A stretch of DNA of 64,000 nt from Artemia franciscana (taxonomy: Eukaryota; Arthropoda; Branchiopoda; Anostraca; Artemiidae): assembly GCF_032884065.1 (NCBI RefSeq), contig NC_088875.1, positions 47,361,235 through 47,425,234 of the forward strand, in the 5' to 3' direction. The translations under genes were made by a program, and so were the position numbers. Below, in pieces: positions 34,250 through 45,286 of the stretch. A model generated the notes under the pieces. The model saw only the letters and a list, made by a program, of their open reading frames with translations. It was not told where the DNA came from and did not search any database. Positions within the stretch are counted from its first letter, which is position 1; each line of letters opens with the position of its first letter.

Positions 34250-34808
34250 GTTTGACAAACTACAATGCAAGTACATTTTATGAGGAAATCAGGTTTCATA
34301 GCTACAAAGACAAAACTCAATTTTGTTTGCTACGCATGGTGATAGAAGATAGTGTCTGAACATGGATTTTGAAACGAAGATTTGGGATTTGCCAGAGAGT
34401 AAAAAAGAGGCAATTATATTTTTCCAGGATAAGGGGTTGTTGCTCACAGTAAAACAGTGCGTCAATGGACACAACATGATTTTATACTTTTACGAGAAGG
34501 AACATTTTTGGAAGTGTAACAATAGGCCATGTTTGAAAAAAGTCAATTTGCATGCATATACGTGGTTTGCTGACAGTAGAATATTTCATTAGCTGTACCA
34601 AAAGTTTTGGCTATGTATTTGCACATTAGGGGGGGGTGCATTATATCAAATACCTACCTTAACCTAATCTAACCTAACCGCCTCTCTATATAAAATATAT
34701 AATTAAAATGTACCTGCATCGTTACACGAAATCGTTACGCGAAAGTTTGTTACACGAAAGAACCTAACTTCACTTATTGAGTGTGTTCTGAATAATACTC
34801 AAGTACCA
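34250..34808 (+). mobile_element. Merlin-type DNA transposon remnant
   Basis: This is the inverted counterpart of 205-600. Terminal-like blocks with TGCAAGTACATTTTA (about 34267) and TAAAATGTACCTGCATCG (about 34707) face each other. Between them lie a zinc-finger ORF and the segment with TAACCTAATCTAACCTAACC. An outer block ending ACTCAAGTACC at 34808 is shared with the other two copies. The left end abuts the A-repeat end, so the target site cannot be defined. Confidence 0.6.
34362..34592 (+). CDS. Merlin/ISXO2-like transposase N-terminal zinc-finger fragment
   Basis: A 76-residue ORF begins MDFETKIWDLPESKKEAIIF and continues with QCVNGHNMILYF, FWKCNNRPCLKK and TWFADSRIFH. The pattern CxxGHxM...WxCxxxxC...TWFxxS is the N-terminal zinc ribbon found ahead of the ISXO2/IS1016-type catalytic domain of Merlin transposases. 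The DDE-type domain that should follow is absent and the frame stops at once. Whether the fragment is expressed is unknown. A full Merlin transposase is usually around 280-330 residues. Confidence 0.65.
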   Translation: MDFETKIWDLPESKKEAIIFFQDKGLLLTVKQCVNGHNMILYFYEKEHFWKCNNRPCLKKVNLHAYTWFADSRIFH

Positions 34809-37759
34809 AATTAACTAATAATTACGCTGCTTTCAAGCAACAAAAGAAGGAAGAAGAAAAAAGAGAGAAAAGTGAAAATAGTTCGGCTCAACCTCACTGA
34901 ACATCTGATGCTTCAAAAAACCACAAAAAAGCTCATAATTGCTTTCCTTTCATTATTATCCTCTAAAAAAAGAGTGCAATCACTTCAGAGAGAAATCGCT
35001 AAGAAAAAAGTAGTAGTTGAATTATGCGCATCTAAAATCAAAAAACATTCTTAGCAAAAAACAGAGGAAAAAAATGCATAGCGAGTAATAGAACACATTG
35101 AGTTTTAGATGAGAAAAAAAAGAGCAAAATATGGCTTCATCAATCTGTACATAAGGGTTAGCTATATTTAATGCATCTCAATCAATATCCTGGAGAAATT
35201 TACATAATATGTTCTGATTTTGGACGGTTTATCAGCAGTAGGGACCCAAGGATCTTCTGATGAAAATTAATGAAGCCATGGTAACAAAATACTCTAAAAA
35301 CAGGTTTGGCGACCAACAAATTATTCATGATAAATGTTTCGACCATATACGGGTTCTCTTTTGTAGTCAGCGTCAATATTTCATGCTTTGAGATTTAAAT
35401 TCGCTCCGGAGAATCATCCTCACTTGGTAATCTTAGTACATCAGTTTCTTTCTTGTTCTATGGGTATGAGTTTAACCCGGCTCGGAATTAACTCCTTTTT
35501 ATTGACTTGAAACTTGCGTAAGTATCCTCATCTCAACTTATTCTTTGTGAATTAAAAATGCTTAATCTGTTTTTGGTAAGCACGTCATCTGGGATGGGGG
35601 TCAAGAGAGATCTTTTAAAGAGAATTCCCGAAAGGATTCTATGGAATTGGATCCAAAATTAAAACAATAGTGGTTAATCTGATCGGTGGCCATGGCCACG
35701 GATTTGGCTTATATCTTCAGGACTGCCTTGCGAAGACTAATAGCCCAGGAGACTCTAAATCAGAAAGCAATATACTAAGGTTCAGGGGGGGAGGGTAACG
35801 ACATGTTACGGGAAATCCAGGACAGTTCCATATTTATGGGCTCTGTTCTGAATTTTTTTTTTTTTTTAATGTTGACATGCCCATAACTTCAACATTGATA
35901 AAATTAAACGTTACAGCTTCTGCGATAAATTTTTTTCTGAATTTCTTTCTTGACTTTTGAGATCAAAATTTGATAAAAATAAAAGGAAAACATGATATTG
36001 CTTAATCCTGATTATATCTTTGAAGTTCCAAGGACTGTGAAAACGTAATCTGATTTGTTAACCTGGTTAAGTGGGATCATTTGTTAATTGTGGAATTAGT
36101 GGGATATTTGTTAAGTGGAATCATTTCTCACGTATTTTATCTTAAAAATCATGAAAACATCGGGAACTCACTTTTTAATGAAAAAAAAACAAATGCAGTT
36201 ACGGAATTTTTGGCGGTACTGGGTGCCAGAGTTTCAAAAGAGAAAAAAAACGGATTTGAAGAAAAATAAAAAAACAGCGAAAAACATGCTACCCCAAACA
36301 ACTTAAGAAAGCGCCGCTTGGCTTTGAAAGTGTAGTTGTCTTTTGGAACAACAGATTGCTCGTTTAAATTTTTATTGACGAAAAGCGGAATCAAACTTAA
36401 CTAATTAGTTTCAATTATTGACTTCCATAGTTTGACTTGGCAACACTGGCGAAATTGTAGTGCTGCCGCAAAAACTTCATTGGCTTGAAACAACTAAAAG
36501 AAAGATCCTTAAAAAATGCAGTTTTTAGGTATGAATAGAAGTAGAATGAACCTTTTAATGTCCTTGGTTTTAATGGCAAAGTTTTAACTTTTTATGGCCT
36601 GGGGGCCTTAAAAAGGCCCCAGGCCTTTTTATGGCCCAGGCCTTTGCCTGGGGGCAAAGTTTTAATGTCCTTGGTAACTTAAATTTGTTTTAAATTCAGA
36701 GATGCCATCGTAATTTTTCCGTCTGGAGAATACTTGATCTTCTTCTCGCTTGGATTGTAACCATTGAAGTAGAAATTTTGAGCCATATCAATGTTTTTTT
36801 TTTTCAAAATTTAGGAAATGTATTTGCATATCTTTAAAACCTTATAAAATGGAATTGAGCAAAGTCATGAAGCTGAAAACAATTTTGTTGTAATTCAATT
36901 GAGCAGAAGATCTATTTTGCAAGATTTCACTTTTATAGCACACATATTTTTAAAGGTCATCAAAGGTCAGGGCCCTCTAGAGGGAGAAGGAGTGGAGGTA
37001 GTTGCTTCAAAGTACATTCCCGGAACAAACTTTAGTCTGTAGATTCATCCCTGAAAGTTTCATTTTCCTAACCTAAACCGTTTCTGAGATAGCAAGAAGT
37101 CAATTAACTAGAATTTTACCGAAATATCTGTTGAACAGGGGCCCAATACTTCTTCTGTAAAAAAGGGAATAAGATGGCCCATGTCCTGGTTTTGAAAATT
37201 CTCTTCAAAAAGAAGTACAAATAATCACTATAACACTCTAATCACTCTAATCACTATAACAGAGCGCTTCTGAAAGTAGTCATCCGAATGTACGTTATGA
37301 AAAACATCTTTCGTTCTCTCAGATTTTTAACCCCCTCCCCCCAAAAAAAATTCAAAGAAAAGTAAAGAGCCACATTAAAACTTAAAACGAACAAGAAATG
37401 CTACGAATGATTAAATGAGGCCTAAAACGAACAGAGATTAAAATGAATAATCATTGAGAAAAAACAAACTTGAAAATAGATTATTATTTGGGCGAAATAG
37501 ATGAAATCCAAAACTCAACTCAATAATTAAGTCAGCTTTAAACAAACAATAATTACTATAAAAAAATTAAACTTAAAACAAAGAGAATTTAGATTGTCAT
37601 AAATAAAATTTACGACAATCGGAAATACGACAAATAAGAGCGTAGACTACCGCCAATTTAAGCCATCGAATTGCCGGGGCACCATTTGTGCTATAGTATT
37701 TAGATCCGGAACAGCACAGAATTTAAGAAGCAGCTTCAACATTCTTAAATATAATCAAT
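34809..37759. other. Unassigned intergenic or intronic stretch
   Basis: No gene or familiar element is recognised. Short Lys-rich ORFs at 34872-35054 and 36081-36306 are A-rich composition effects. A hairpin-bearing local duplication lies at 36557-36680. Confidence 0.35.
36557..36680. repeat. Local duplication around a GC-rich hairpin
   Basis: GGCCTGGGGGCCTT (36596-36609) pairs with AAGGCCCCAGGCC (36613-36625) with one bulged G. Flanking blocks AATGTCCTTGGT and GGCAAAGTTTTAA each occur on both sides (36557/36664 and 36575/36653). The hairpin insert therefore duplicated its neighbourhood, or arose within a duplication. Confidence 0.65.
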
Positions 37760-38032
37760 GATAAACCGAATCTAGGAGTCTCATGGCTAGAAATTATGGC
37801 AAACATTCTGCTTGGTATTTTGTTTATTAGCCTGGTTTATAGCCATTGTTTATAACACCTATGAATACACAATATTGCCATGTAACATTTGCAGAACCAA
37901 CTGACCACATGTCGCAGTAGGGCTGACTTTTTCTAACTATATAAACAATAAGCATACACAAAGGTCATCTTTGATGATACAAAGTTACGGTGCATTGACA
38001 AGGCGTTGAGAGTTGGTTTTATTACTTAGCAA
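37760..38032. repeat. Duplicated block D, copy 1
   Basis: ACACCTATGAATACACAATATTGCC through CAACTGACCACATGTCGCAG, ATAAACAATAAGC, GGTGCATTGACAAGGC and GAGAGTTGGT matches 43340-43680 at high similarity. Copy 1 is interrupted at 38032 by a LINE, whose far side resumes at 41904 with AACAATGAAACTTAAAACG. Confidence 0.7.
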
Positions 38033-38290
38033 AACCTTAATTAAACCACTGTATAAGAAAGGTGACAAGAGTGAGTGTCGTAATTATCGAGGCATCAGTC
38101 TGGTCTCTGTAGGTAGCAAATTGCTGAGTAGTATGATACTTTTTAGACTGAGAGATGCTGTAGACAAAGTTTTAAGGGAAGAACAGTGCGGTTTTAGAAA
38201 AGGTAGAGGATGTGTCGACCAAGTTTTCACTCTTAGGTTAATAATTGAGAAGTCCCTTCGTTGTCAAACACCTTTGGTCCTTAGTTTTAT

Positions 38291-39043
38291 AAACAAAAAA
38301 AAGCAAGTCTTTTTTAAATGAAAGTAAGGAGCGACATTAAAACTTAAAACGAACAGAAATTACTCCGTATATGAAAGGGGCTTTTCCTCCTCAACGCCCC
38401 GCTCTTTACGCTAAAGTTTGACTCTTTCTCTTAACTCTACATTTTAAAACAGTAAAAAACTTTTATTAGATATTAGGTTTTTCGAGTATTGTGAATAAAA
38501 TGGCTATCTAAGAATTTTGATCCAGTGACTTTGGGGAAAACATGAGCGTGGGAGGGGGCCTAGGTGCCCTCCAATTTTTTTGGTCACTTAAAAAGGGCAC
38601 TAGAACTTTTAATTTTAGTTAGAATGAGCCCTTTCGCGACATTATAAAACCACCGAGTCGATACGATCACCCCTGAAAAAAAAAAAAAAACAAAAAAAAC
38701 ACGCATCCGTGATTTGTCTTCTGACAAAAAATGCGAAATTCCACATTTTTCTAGATAGGGGCTTCTACAGGAGGGTTCTCTGATACGCTGAATCTGATGG
38801 TGTGATTTTCGTTAAGATCGTATGACTTTTAGGGGGTATTACCCTATTTTCTAAAATGAGGCAAATTTTCTCAGGCTCGTAACTATTGATGGGTAAGAAT
38901 AATCTTGATGAAACCTATATATTTAAAATCAGCATTAAAACGCGATTCTTTTGATCTAACTATTGGTATCAAAATTCCATTTTTTGGAGTTTCGGTTACT
39001 ATTGAGCCGGGTCGCTCCTTACTACAGTTCGTTACCACGAACT
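38291..39043 (+). mobile_element. A-repeat inserted in LINE RT (753 bp)
   Basis: GTTTTAT at 38284-38290 is repeated at 39044-39050. Removing the insert restores the RT frame from LVLS F into IDYEQAFDS, so a 6-7 bp target-site duplication is supported. The element starts A-rich with GAAAGTAAGGAGCGAC and ends CAGTTCGT-TACC-ACGAACTG, itself a palindrome. It is an internally deleted version of the 39211-40953 copy. Confidence 0.8.
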
Positions 39044-39230
39044 GTTTTATCGATTATGAGCAAGCTTTCGATTCTGTTGATAGAACAGCGTTAACAAAGG
39101 TCTTATCGTTATATGGTATACCAGAAAAATACAATAAAGTGATTTGTGCTATTGACGAGAATAATACTGCTGCGGTTAAGGTAGGAAATGAGGTTAGCAA
39201 CTGGTTTTGTATTAAATTAAATAAAAAAAA

Positions 39231-39497
39231 TAATTTTTTTAGCTGAAAGTAAGGAGCGACATTAAAACTTAAAACGAACAGAAATTACTCCGTATATGAA
39301 ATGGGTTGTCCCCTCCGCAATCCCTCGCTCTTTACGCTAAAGCTTTTAATTGTTTTAAAAAGCAGAATTGTGGCAAAGAGTCAAACTTTAGCGTAAAGAG
39401 CGAGGGATTGTGGAGGGGACAACTCATTTCATATACGGAGTAATTTCTGTTCGTTTTAAGTTTTAACGTCGCTCCTTACTTTCAGCTAAAAAAATTA
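39231..39497. repeat. Near-perfect 112 bp inverted repeat (43 nt loop)
   Basis: Arms 39231-39342 and 39386-39497 are reverse complements with about three to four mismatches and no gaps. A transcript through it would form a long double-stranded hairpin. It belongs to the A-repeat 5' module. Other copies show the same module more diverged (about 24460-24630, 33160-33385, 15780-15990). Confidence 0.9.
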
Positions 39498-39936
39498 GTT
39501 TTTTTTTTATTTAATTTCTGAACGTTTTTGAATTAATGCATGTTTGGTTTTGGCTCTCCGCACATAAATTATTAAAATGAAATTTGTATATTAATTCTTT
39601 TTTTGGCTAAATGGCTTTCTCTTAGTTTTGATCAGAAGATTTTGAGAAATAAGGGGTGGAGAAGGAGGCCTAGTTGCCCTCCAATTTTTCGGTTACTTAA
39701 AAAGGCAACTAGAACTTTTAATTTTTAACGAACGTTTTTATTAGTAAAAAATATACGTAACTTAAGAATTAACTTACGTAACAAACTTTCATAACCTTAT
39801 ATTTTTAATATGTATACGAGGGGGTTTGTACCCTCGTTAATACCTCGCTCTTTACACTAAATCGTAAGTTTTGTCCCGATTCTTTAAGAATGACCCCTGA
39901 ATCAGAAAGGCCGTAGAATAAATAGTTGAAATTATT

Positions 39937-40010
39937 AAAAATACTTTAGCATAAAGAGCAAGGTATTTATCTCCTCCTAAATACCTCGCTCTTTATGCTA
40001 AAGTATTTTT
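39937..40010. repeat. 33 bp palindrome with 8-nt loop
   Basis: Arms 39937-39969 and 39978-40010 match with a single mismatch around the loop TCTCCTCC. The related copy at 33280-33310 has only one arm, so the second arm here looks like a local inverted duplication within the second hairpin module. Confidence 0.85.
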
Positions 40011-41903
40011 AGAACCCCTCATATGCGTAATAATTTCTGTTCGTTTTACGTTTCAATGCTACTTATTCCTTTCATTTGAAAAAACGTTTTCATGTTTATT
40101 TTTCATTGTTTTCTTATAGTAATGCTAGAGAATCCTGCGCCCTTTTCATTGAATTTTTCTTCCCCCATGAAAGATTCCTCCAAGGAAAGATCCTCCAACA
40201 TAGCCCCTCTCCTCAGCCCCACCCCCAAACAAAAAAAAATCCCCCTGAAAACGTCTCTACACTTCCCAATAACCATTACTATATGTAAACACTGGTCAAA
40301 GTTTGTAACTTGCAGCCCCTCCCCCAGGGATTGTGGGGGAGTAAGTCATCCCCAAAGACATAGTTATTATGGTTTTCGACTATGCTGAATAAAATGGCTA
40401 TCTCAAAATTTTGATCCGTTGACTTTGGGAAAACAATGAGCATGGGAGGGGGCCTAGATGCCCTCTAATTTTTTTGGTCACTTAAAAAGGGCACTAAAAC
40501 TTTTCATTTCCGTTAGAATGAGCCCTCTTGTGACATTCTAGGACCACTTGGTCGATACGATGACCCCTGGGAAAAAAAAAACAAACAAATAAACACGCAC
40601 CCGTGATTTGTCTTCTGGCAAAAAATACAAAATTCCACATTTTTGTAGATACGAGCTTGTAGATGAACTTCTACAGTGGGGTTCTCTTATACGCTGAATC
40701 TGATGGTGTCATTTTCGTTAAGATCCTACGACTTTTAGGGGGTGTTTCCCCCTATTTTCCTAAATAAGGCAAATTTTCTCAGGCTCGTAACTTTTGATGG
40801 GTAAGACTAAACTTGATGAAACTTATATATTTAAAATCAGCATTAAAATGCGATTCTTTTGATGTAGCTATTGGTATCAAAATTCTATTTTTTAGAGTTT
40901 CGGTTACTATTGAGCCAGGTCGCTCCTTACTACAGTTCGTTACCACGAACTGTTTGATCAGGAGTTAAGCAGGGTTGTTTTCTATCCCCCTTTATATGGA
41001 TCATTTTGATGGACTTCGTCTTAAGGAGCACAGGAAAGGCAATTGGAGACCACGGAATCAAATGGGGAGGAAAAACGCTCCTGGACTTAGATTATGCTGA
41101 TGATTTAAGCATATTAGATGAAAGTGTGGGCAAAATGAATGAATGTTTAGAGGTTTTGCGAGTTCAGGGTGCTAGAATAGGCTTGAAAATTAATGTGAAG
41201 AAGACTAAGTCACTAAGGCTAGGAATAAGTGAAGATGAAAAGGTGACGTTGGGTAACGAAAAGATTGATCAGGTTGGTAGCTTCACTTACCTTGGTAGTA
41301 TTATTAGTAAAGACGGTGGGAGCAGTGAAGATGTTAAAAATAGAATAGCTAAGGCTCAGGGTGTTTCTTCATAGTTAAAAAAAAGTTTGGAAGAATAGAA
41401 AGATAAGTCTACAAACCAAGATTAGAATATTGGAAGCTACGGTGATGACAGTGGTCAAATATGGCTCTGAAGCATGGGCGCTCCGAAAAGCAGATGAAAA
41501 TTTACTAAATGTTTTCCAGAGAAATTGCCTACGGATTATTCTGGGTACCCGGCTGACTGACCGTATTTCAAACAGTAGGTTGTACGAAAAATGTGGTTCA
41601 ATCCCGCTTTCTAGGGCTATAATGAAAGAAAGGTTGAGATGGCTAGGCCACGTTCTGCGGATGAGGGATGACAGATTGCCGAAAATAGTCCTTTTTGGAC
41701 AACTGTCTGGGGCTACACGGAAAGCAGATCGTCCTTGTCTGGGTTGGGAGGATGTCATAAATAAAGATTTAAAGGAAATGAGAACTTCGTGGGAGGGTGT
41801 AAAGAGGGAGGCCTTGGATAGATTAGGTTGGAGGAGGAGCTTGGGTAGCTGTGTTGGCCTCAGGCGGCTTGGTGCTGCAGTGAGTTATTAGTAGTAGTGG
41901 TAG

Positions 41904-42120
41904 TAACAATGAAACTTAAAACGAACAAAAATTATTCCGTACATATAAGATTAAAATTTCGTTTTTAATTTTACTGAATCAGATTGACTCCTGGATTTAA
42001 AACCCTGAAATCAGTTCCTAAAAATGAACAATAGCTTGCTGAATTAAGTGAAAAATAGCTTGCTGAATCTGCAAGTGAACGAAAAAAAATATTCTAATTC
42101 TTAATCAATTAGTTTTTGCG
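41904..42120. repeat. Duplicated block, right part (copy 1)
   Basis: ACTGAATCAGATTGACTCC, the ATCAGTTCCTAAAAATG block and AACAATAGCTTGCTGAAT match 45643-45790. Together with block D at 37760-38032 this frames the LINE insertion. 42121-43339 holds no other recognisable feature. Confidence 0.65.
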
Positions 42121-43339
42121 GAAGAACAAGATGTAGAAGTTTGTTATTTCAAAAGAATTGCTCTAAAGTTTTTCCCTACCGATGATTCCTACTAGTATAG
42201 TTTAATTGATATCACAACTTTCATGCCAGATCCTGAGCCTTCAAGACAGACTACAAGACAAGCAGGACACTGTACTTCTCTTGATCTATCAGAATTTAAT
42301 ATACTGTAAACACAGAAACAGTACTTTTCTTAATCCTTGTTTTACACATTTTCCCTTTTGTCTTCCTATTTTTGTGTTTCACCCCATAATCACTATTAGA
42401 TAGCATATTTTTATATCAAGAAGTTATATTAGGACCTGTCCCAAGCATGGATACCACTTGTACCATCTATAGAGTCCAATGCCATATTTGGGACAAAATG
42501 TAGGGTTGAAAAATTAACGCCTTTGCTTAAAAAATGAATGAGCTTCCAGTTTTAAATCTTGGGGATAACTTTCTTAGTTAATGCAAAATATGCTGAGAAT
42601 TTTTTTTCTTATAACAAAGCACGAGGGAGCTAGAGGTAAACAAAAAATAATGTCCCAAGTACGGATACTCTCCCCTTCATCTTTTTTTTATTTTTAGCTC
42701 ACTTTTCGTTCTGGGGCAGTGGTGTATTCAGCTAAATACCACTGCTCTTGGTTAATATGGCATAAATAGAGCTAAATTAATCCATTAAAATTTGAAAATA
42801 GTCTACGGCACTTACTTCATCAATTGTCCCGCTCAAAGCTAACTGATAGTGCAAACTATTAAGTACGAATATCTCCGTTAGTGATACCAAAATATAAACA
42901 CATTTTACTAGATGTTACCATGAATAAAACGGATATAAAACGGCGTAGCCAAAAAAAAAAAAAACGGAAGTCCACCGAAGGCAGTATTTTTTGAGTGAAA
43001 ATGCAAAGATAGTATAATTTTGAAAAAAAAAATCTTATTTACAAAATGGGCTGATTGGAAGAATTCAGTGCGTAATCACATCAAAAAGACCCCCAAATAG
43101 TACAAATCCGTCTCATATGATAACATCGATGTCTGCAAAAGACTGTAAAAGAACCCAGATTTTGCTTGCATCATTTGATTGTTACATGTCATTTGTAAAG
43201 TTTCTCATAGACTAACTGTCATCAGGACCATATTTGCTCAAACAATTAATAAATTTTATCGGTATGGTCTGAGAACCTTGACTAAGCAGTTCAAGGAACT
43301 GGAAAAACAAAAATTGTTAAAGTTCTTTACCAACTGTAC

Positions 43340-43680
43340 ATTCTAATTAATTTGTCAACTTTCAGTAGATCCAAGGGCTAGAATTATGGTCTGCCAAATC
43401 AATTCTATTCCTTTTTTTATTTACCCTAAAGATTCGCTTTTTAATTTCATCCCAAGTGTGCCAAGTTGTTCTTGCACCCTTGGTCCCAGAGTGACATTCA
43501 ACACCTATGCATACACAATATTGCCGTGCAAAATTACAGAGCCAACTGACCAAATGTCGCAGTAGGGCCGACTTTTTATACTATATAAACAATAAGCTTA
43601 TATAAAGGTCATCTTTATTGATACATAGTAAGGTGCATTGACAAGGCATTGAGAGTTGGTATTTGTTACTTAGCAACAAT
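43340..43680. repeat. Duplicated block D, copy 2 (LINE-free)
   Basis: This matches 37760-38032 and runs directly from TTGTTACTTAGCAACA into ATGAAACTTAAAATGAAC. It lacks the LINE found at the same point in copy 1 and so serves as a paralogous empty site. Confidence 0.7.
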
Positions 43681-44840
43681 GAAACTTAAAATGAACAAAA
43701 ATTATTCCGTATATGAGAGAGGCTGCCTCTTCCAAAACCATCGCTCGTTACATTGAAGTTTTTCTAGTGCTTTAAAAAAGCTTCTTATTCCAATTAAACG
43801 GCCACTGTGTTCTAGCAGTCGTTCTTAAATGATTGAGCCTGCCAAACTTAAGCGTAAAGATCAAGAGTTGAGGAATGCGCAGCTCTCCTCGTATACGGAA
43901 TGATTTCTATTTGTTTGAAGTTTAAATATTGCATCTTATTTTCAGCTGAAAAAACTTATTTCATATTTATTTGCTGGTTGTTTTTCAAATCATGCGGTGG
44001 AATCAGGCTCCCCTTCCTTTGAAAATTCCTTCTCTCCACGGAGAATCCACGGAAAATTTTGATTGTTTTTAAATTATGCTAGAAATATTTTCCTCCTTTA
44101 AAAAAGTCTTCCCCCCCCCTCTTATCCCACAGTAGAAAGTTGCTCCCGCAGAAAAATCCCTCTGGAAAATTTATCATGTGAAAAGCTCCCCATGAAGATT
44201 TCCCCCCGCGATAAATCCCTTCCCGCCTACGGAAGGATTCTCTAAACAATTCCAATCGGATGAAATTTCCCTAGAGGTATAGATATCGGACCTTTAAACT
44301 ATGCACAGTCAAATGACTATATTAAAATTTTGATCGGAAGTCATTAGAGGAAGCGGGTGAGGGTTGCCTTCCAAATCTTTTGATAACTTAAAAAGGGCAG
44401 TAGAACTATTAATTTCCGTTTAAATTGAAACTCTTCTAATCTTCTAGTACCATTGGTTTGATACTATCACCTCTGAGGAAAAAAGAGATAAAAGAACGAC
44501 AAACACATCCGTGATCTTTCTTTTGGCAAAAAATGCAAAATTTCATATTTTTGTAGAAAGGAATTGAAACCTTTACGACAGAGTTCTCTTGTGCTCTGAA
44601 CCTAGTGTGTTTTTCGTTAGGATCGCTTGGCTTTTGGAGATGTTTCCCTTTTTTCGAAGATTAGGATCGTAGCTTTTAATTGTCAATACTAAACCTAATG
44701 AATTTTATATACTTGGAATCAGCATAAATAGCTAATTCTTTTGATGTATTAATTTTTATCAAAACTCCTTTTTTTTAGATTTTTGGTTGCTATTGGGCCG
44801 AGTTTTTTCTTACGTACAGTTCGTTACTGCGAACTGTTTG
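43681..44840 (+). mobile_element. A-repeat, diverged long copy
   Basis: It starts AAACTTAAAATGAACAAAAAT, CCGTATATGAGAG, and continues through a weak hairpin module (to about 43935). Then come CCACGGAGAATCC-type blocks, ACATCCGTGATC and GCCGAGTTTTTTC. It ends at CAGTTCGTTACTGCGAACTG. It is clearly older than the copies at 32.7 and 39.2 kb. Confidence 0.65.
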
Positions 44841-45142
44841 TCTAATCTCACTTTAATGCTATCATAACTGGTGCGATTCATCAGGTTAGACTGACCGAGG
44901 GTCTGTCAAAGAAGTTGTTTTCAAGGGTTAATTTCACATGTTATATACACTTAATTATCGACTACGTTTTTACGGAGCTAAGAAAAATCCATCTGGTTTT
45001 TTTTTTTTTTCTAAATGAAATACTCAAGCAGTACTTGGGCCGTTTCATCTAGTTTTTACAATTCAAATATGGTTTGGCTAAGGTTTCGAAATTTGATATC
45101 AGTGTTTCCTGTGATATATCAATATATAACAATTCAATTGAT

Positions 45143-45286
<144 letters not shown>

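Larger units (their letters stand above)
39211..40953 (+). mobile_element. A-repeat inserted in LINE RT (full length, ~1.74 kb)
   Basis: It interrupts the RT between NWFCIK and the VKQG block; a second LINE copy on the - strand (51360-53110) lacks it. Order: 112 bp inverted repeat (39231-39497), GCTCTCCGCAC block, second hairpin module (about 39810-40060), CCAATAACCATTAC block, CACCCGTGATTTG block, CAGGCTCGTAACTTTTGATG, GAGCCAGGTCGCTCC, and the terminal palindrome. The 12-mer GTAAGGAGCGAC or its complement GTCGCTCCTTAC occurs at the start, at the hairpin end and near the 3' end. There is no ORF of note. The target-site duplication is unclear. Confidence 0.75.
38033..41903 (+). pseudogene. 5'-truncated LINE with two nested insertions
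   Basis: This encodes a non-LTR reverse transcriptase in four pieces. 38033-38290 has LYKKGDKSECRNYRGISLVS and EEQCGFRKGRGCVDQ. 39051-39210 has IDYEQAFDSVDR (palm motif A). 40954-41371 has a damaged GVKQG/FIWIILMDFV block, then LDYADDLSILD (catalytic YADD) and GLKINVKKTKSL. 41372-41891 has the C-terminal WLGHVLRM region, ending AAVSY. A-repeats occupy 38291-39043 and 39211-40953. A stop and a frameshift near 41371-41400 also break the frame. The 3' end is a short (TAG)n tract. It is RTE- or CR1-like by wording; the clade is not resolved. The start is truncated inside RT. Confidence 0.8.

Noticed and set aside
34872..36306. Lys-rich small ORFs
   Set aside because: Composition follows A-rich DNA; no homology recognised and no start or splice context.
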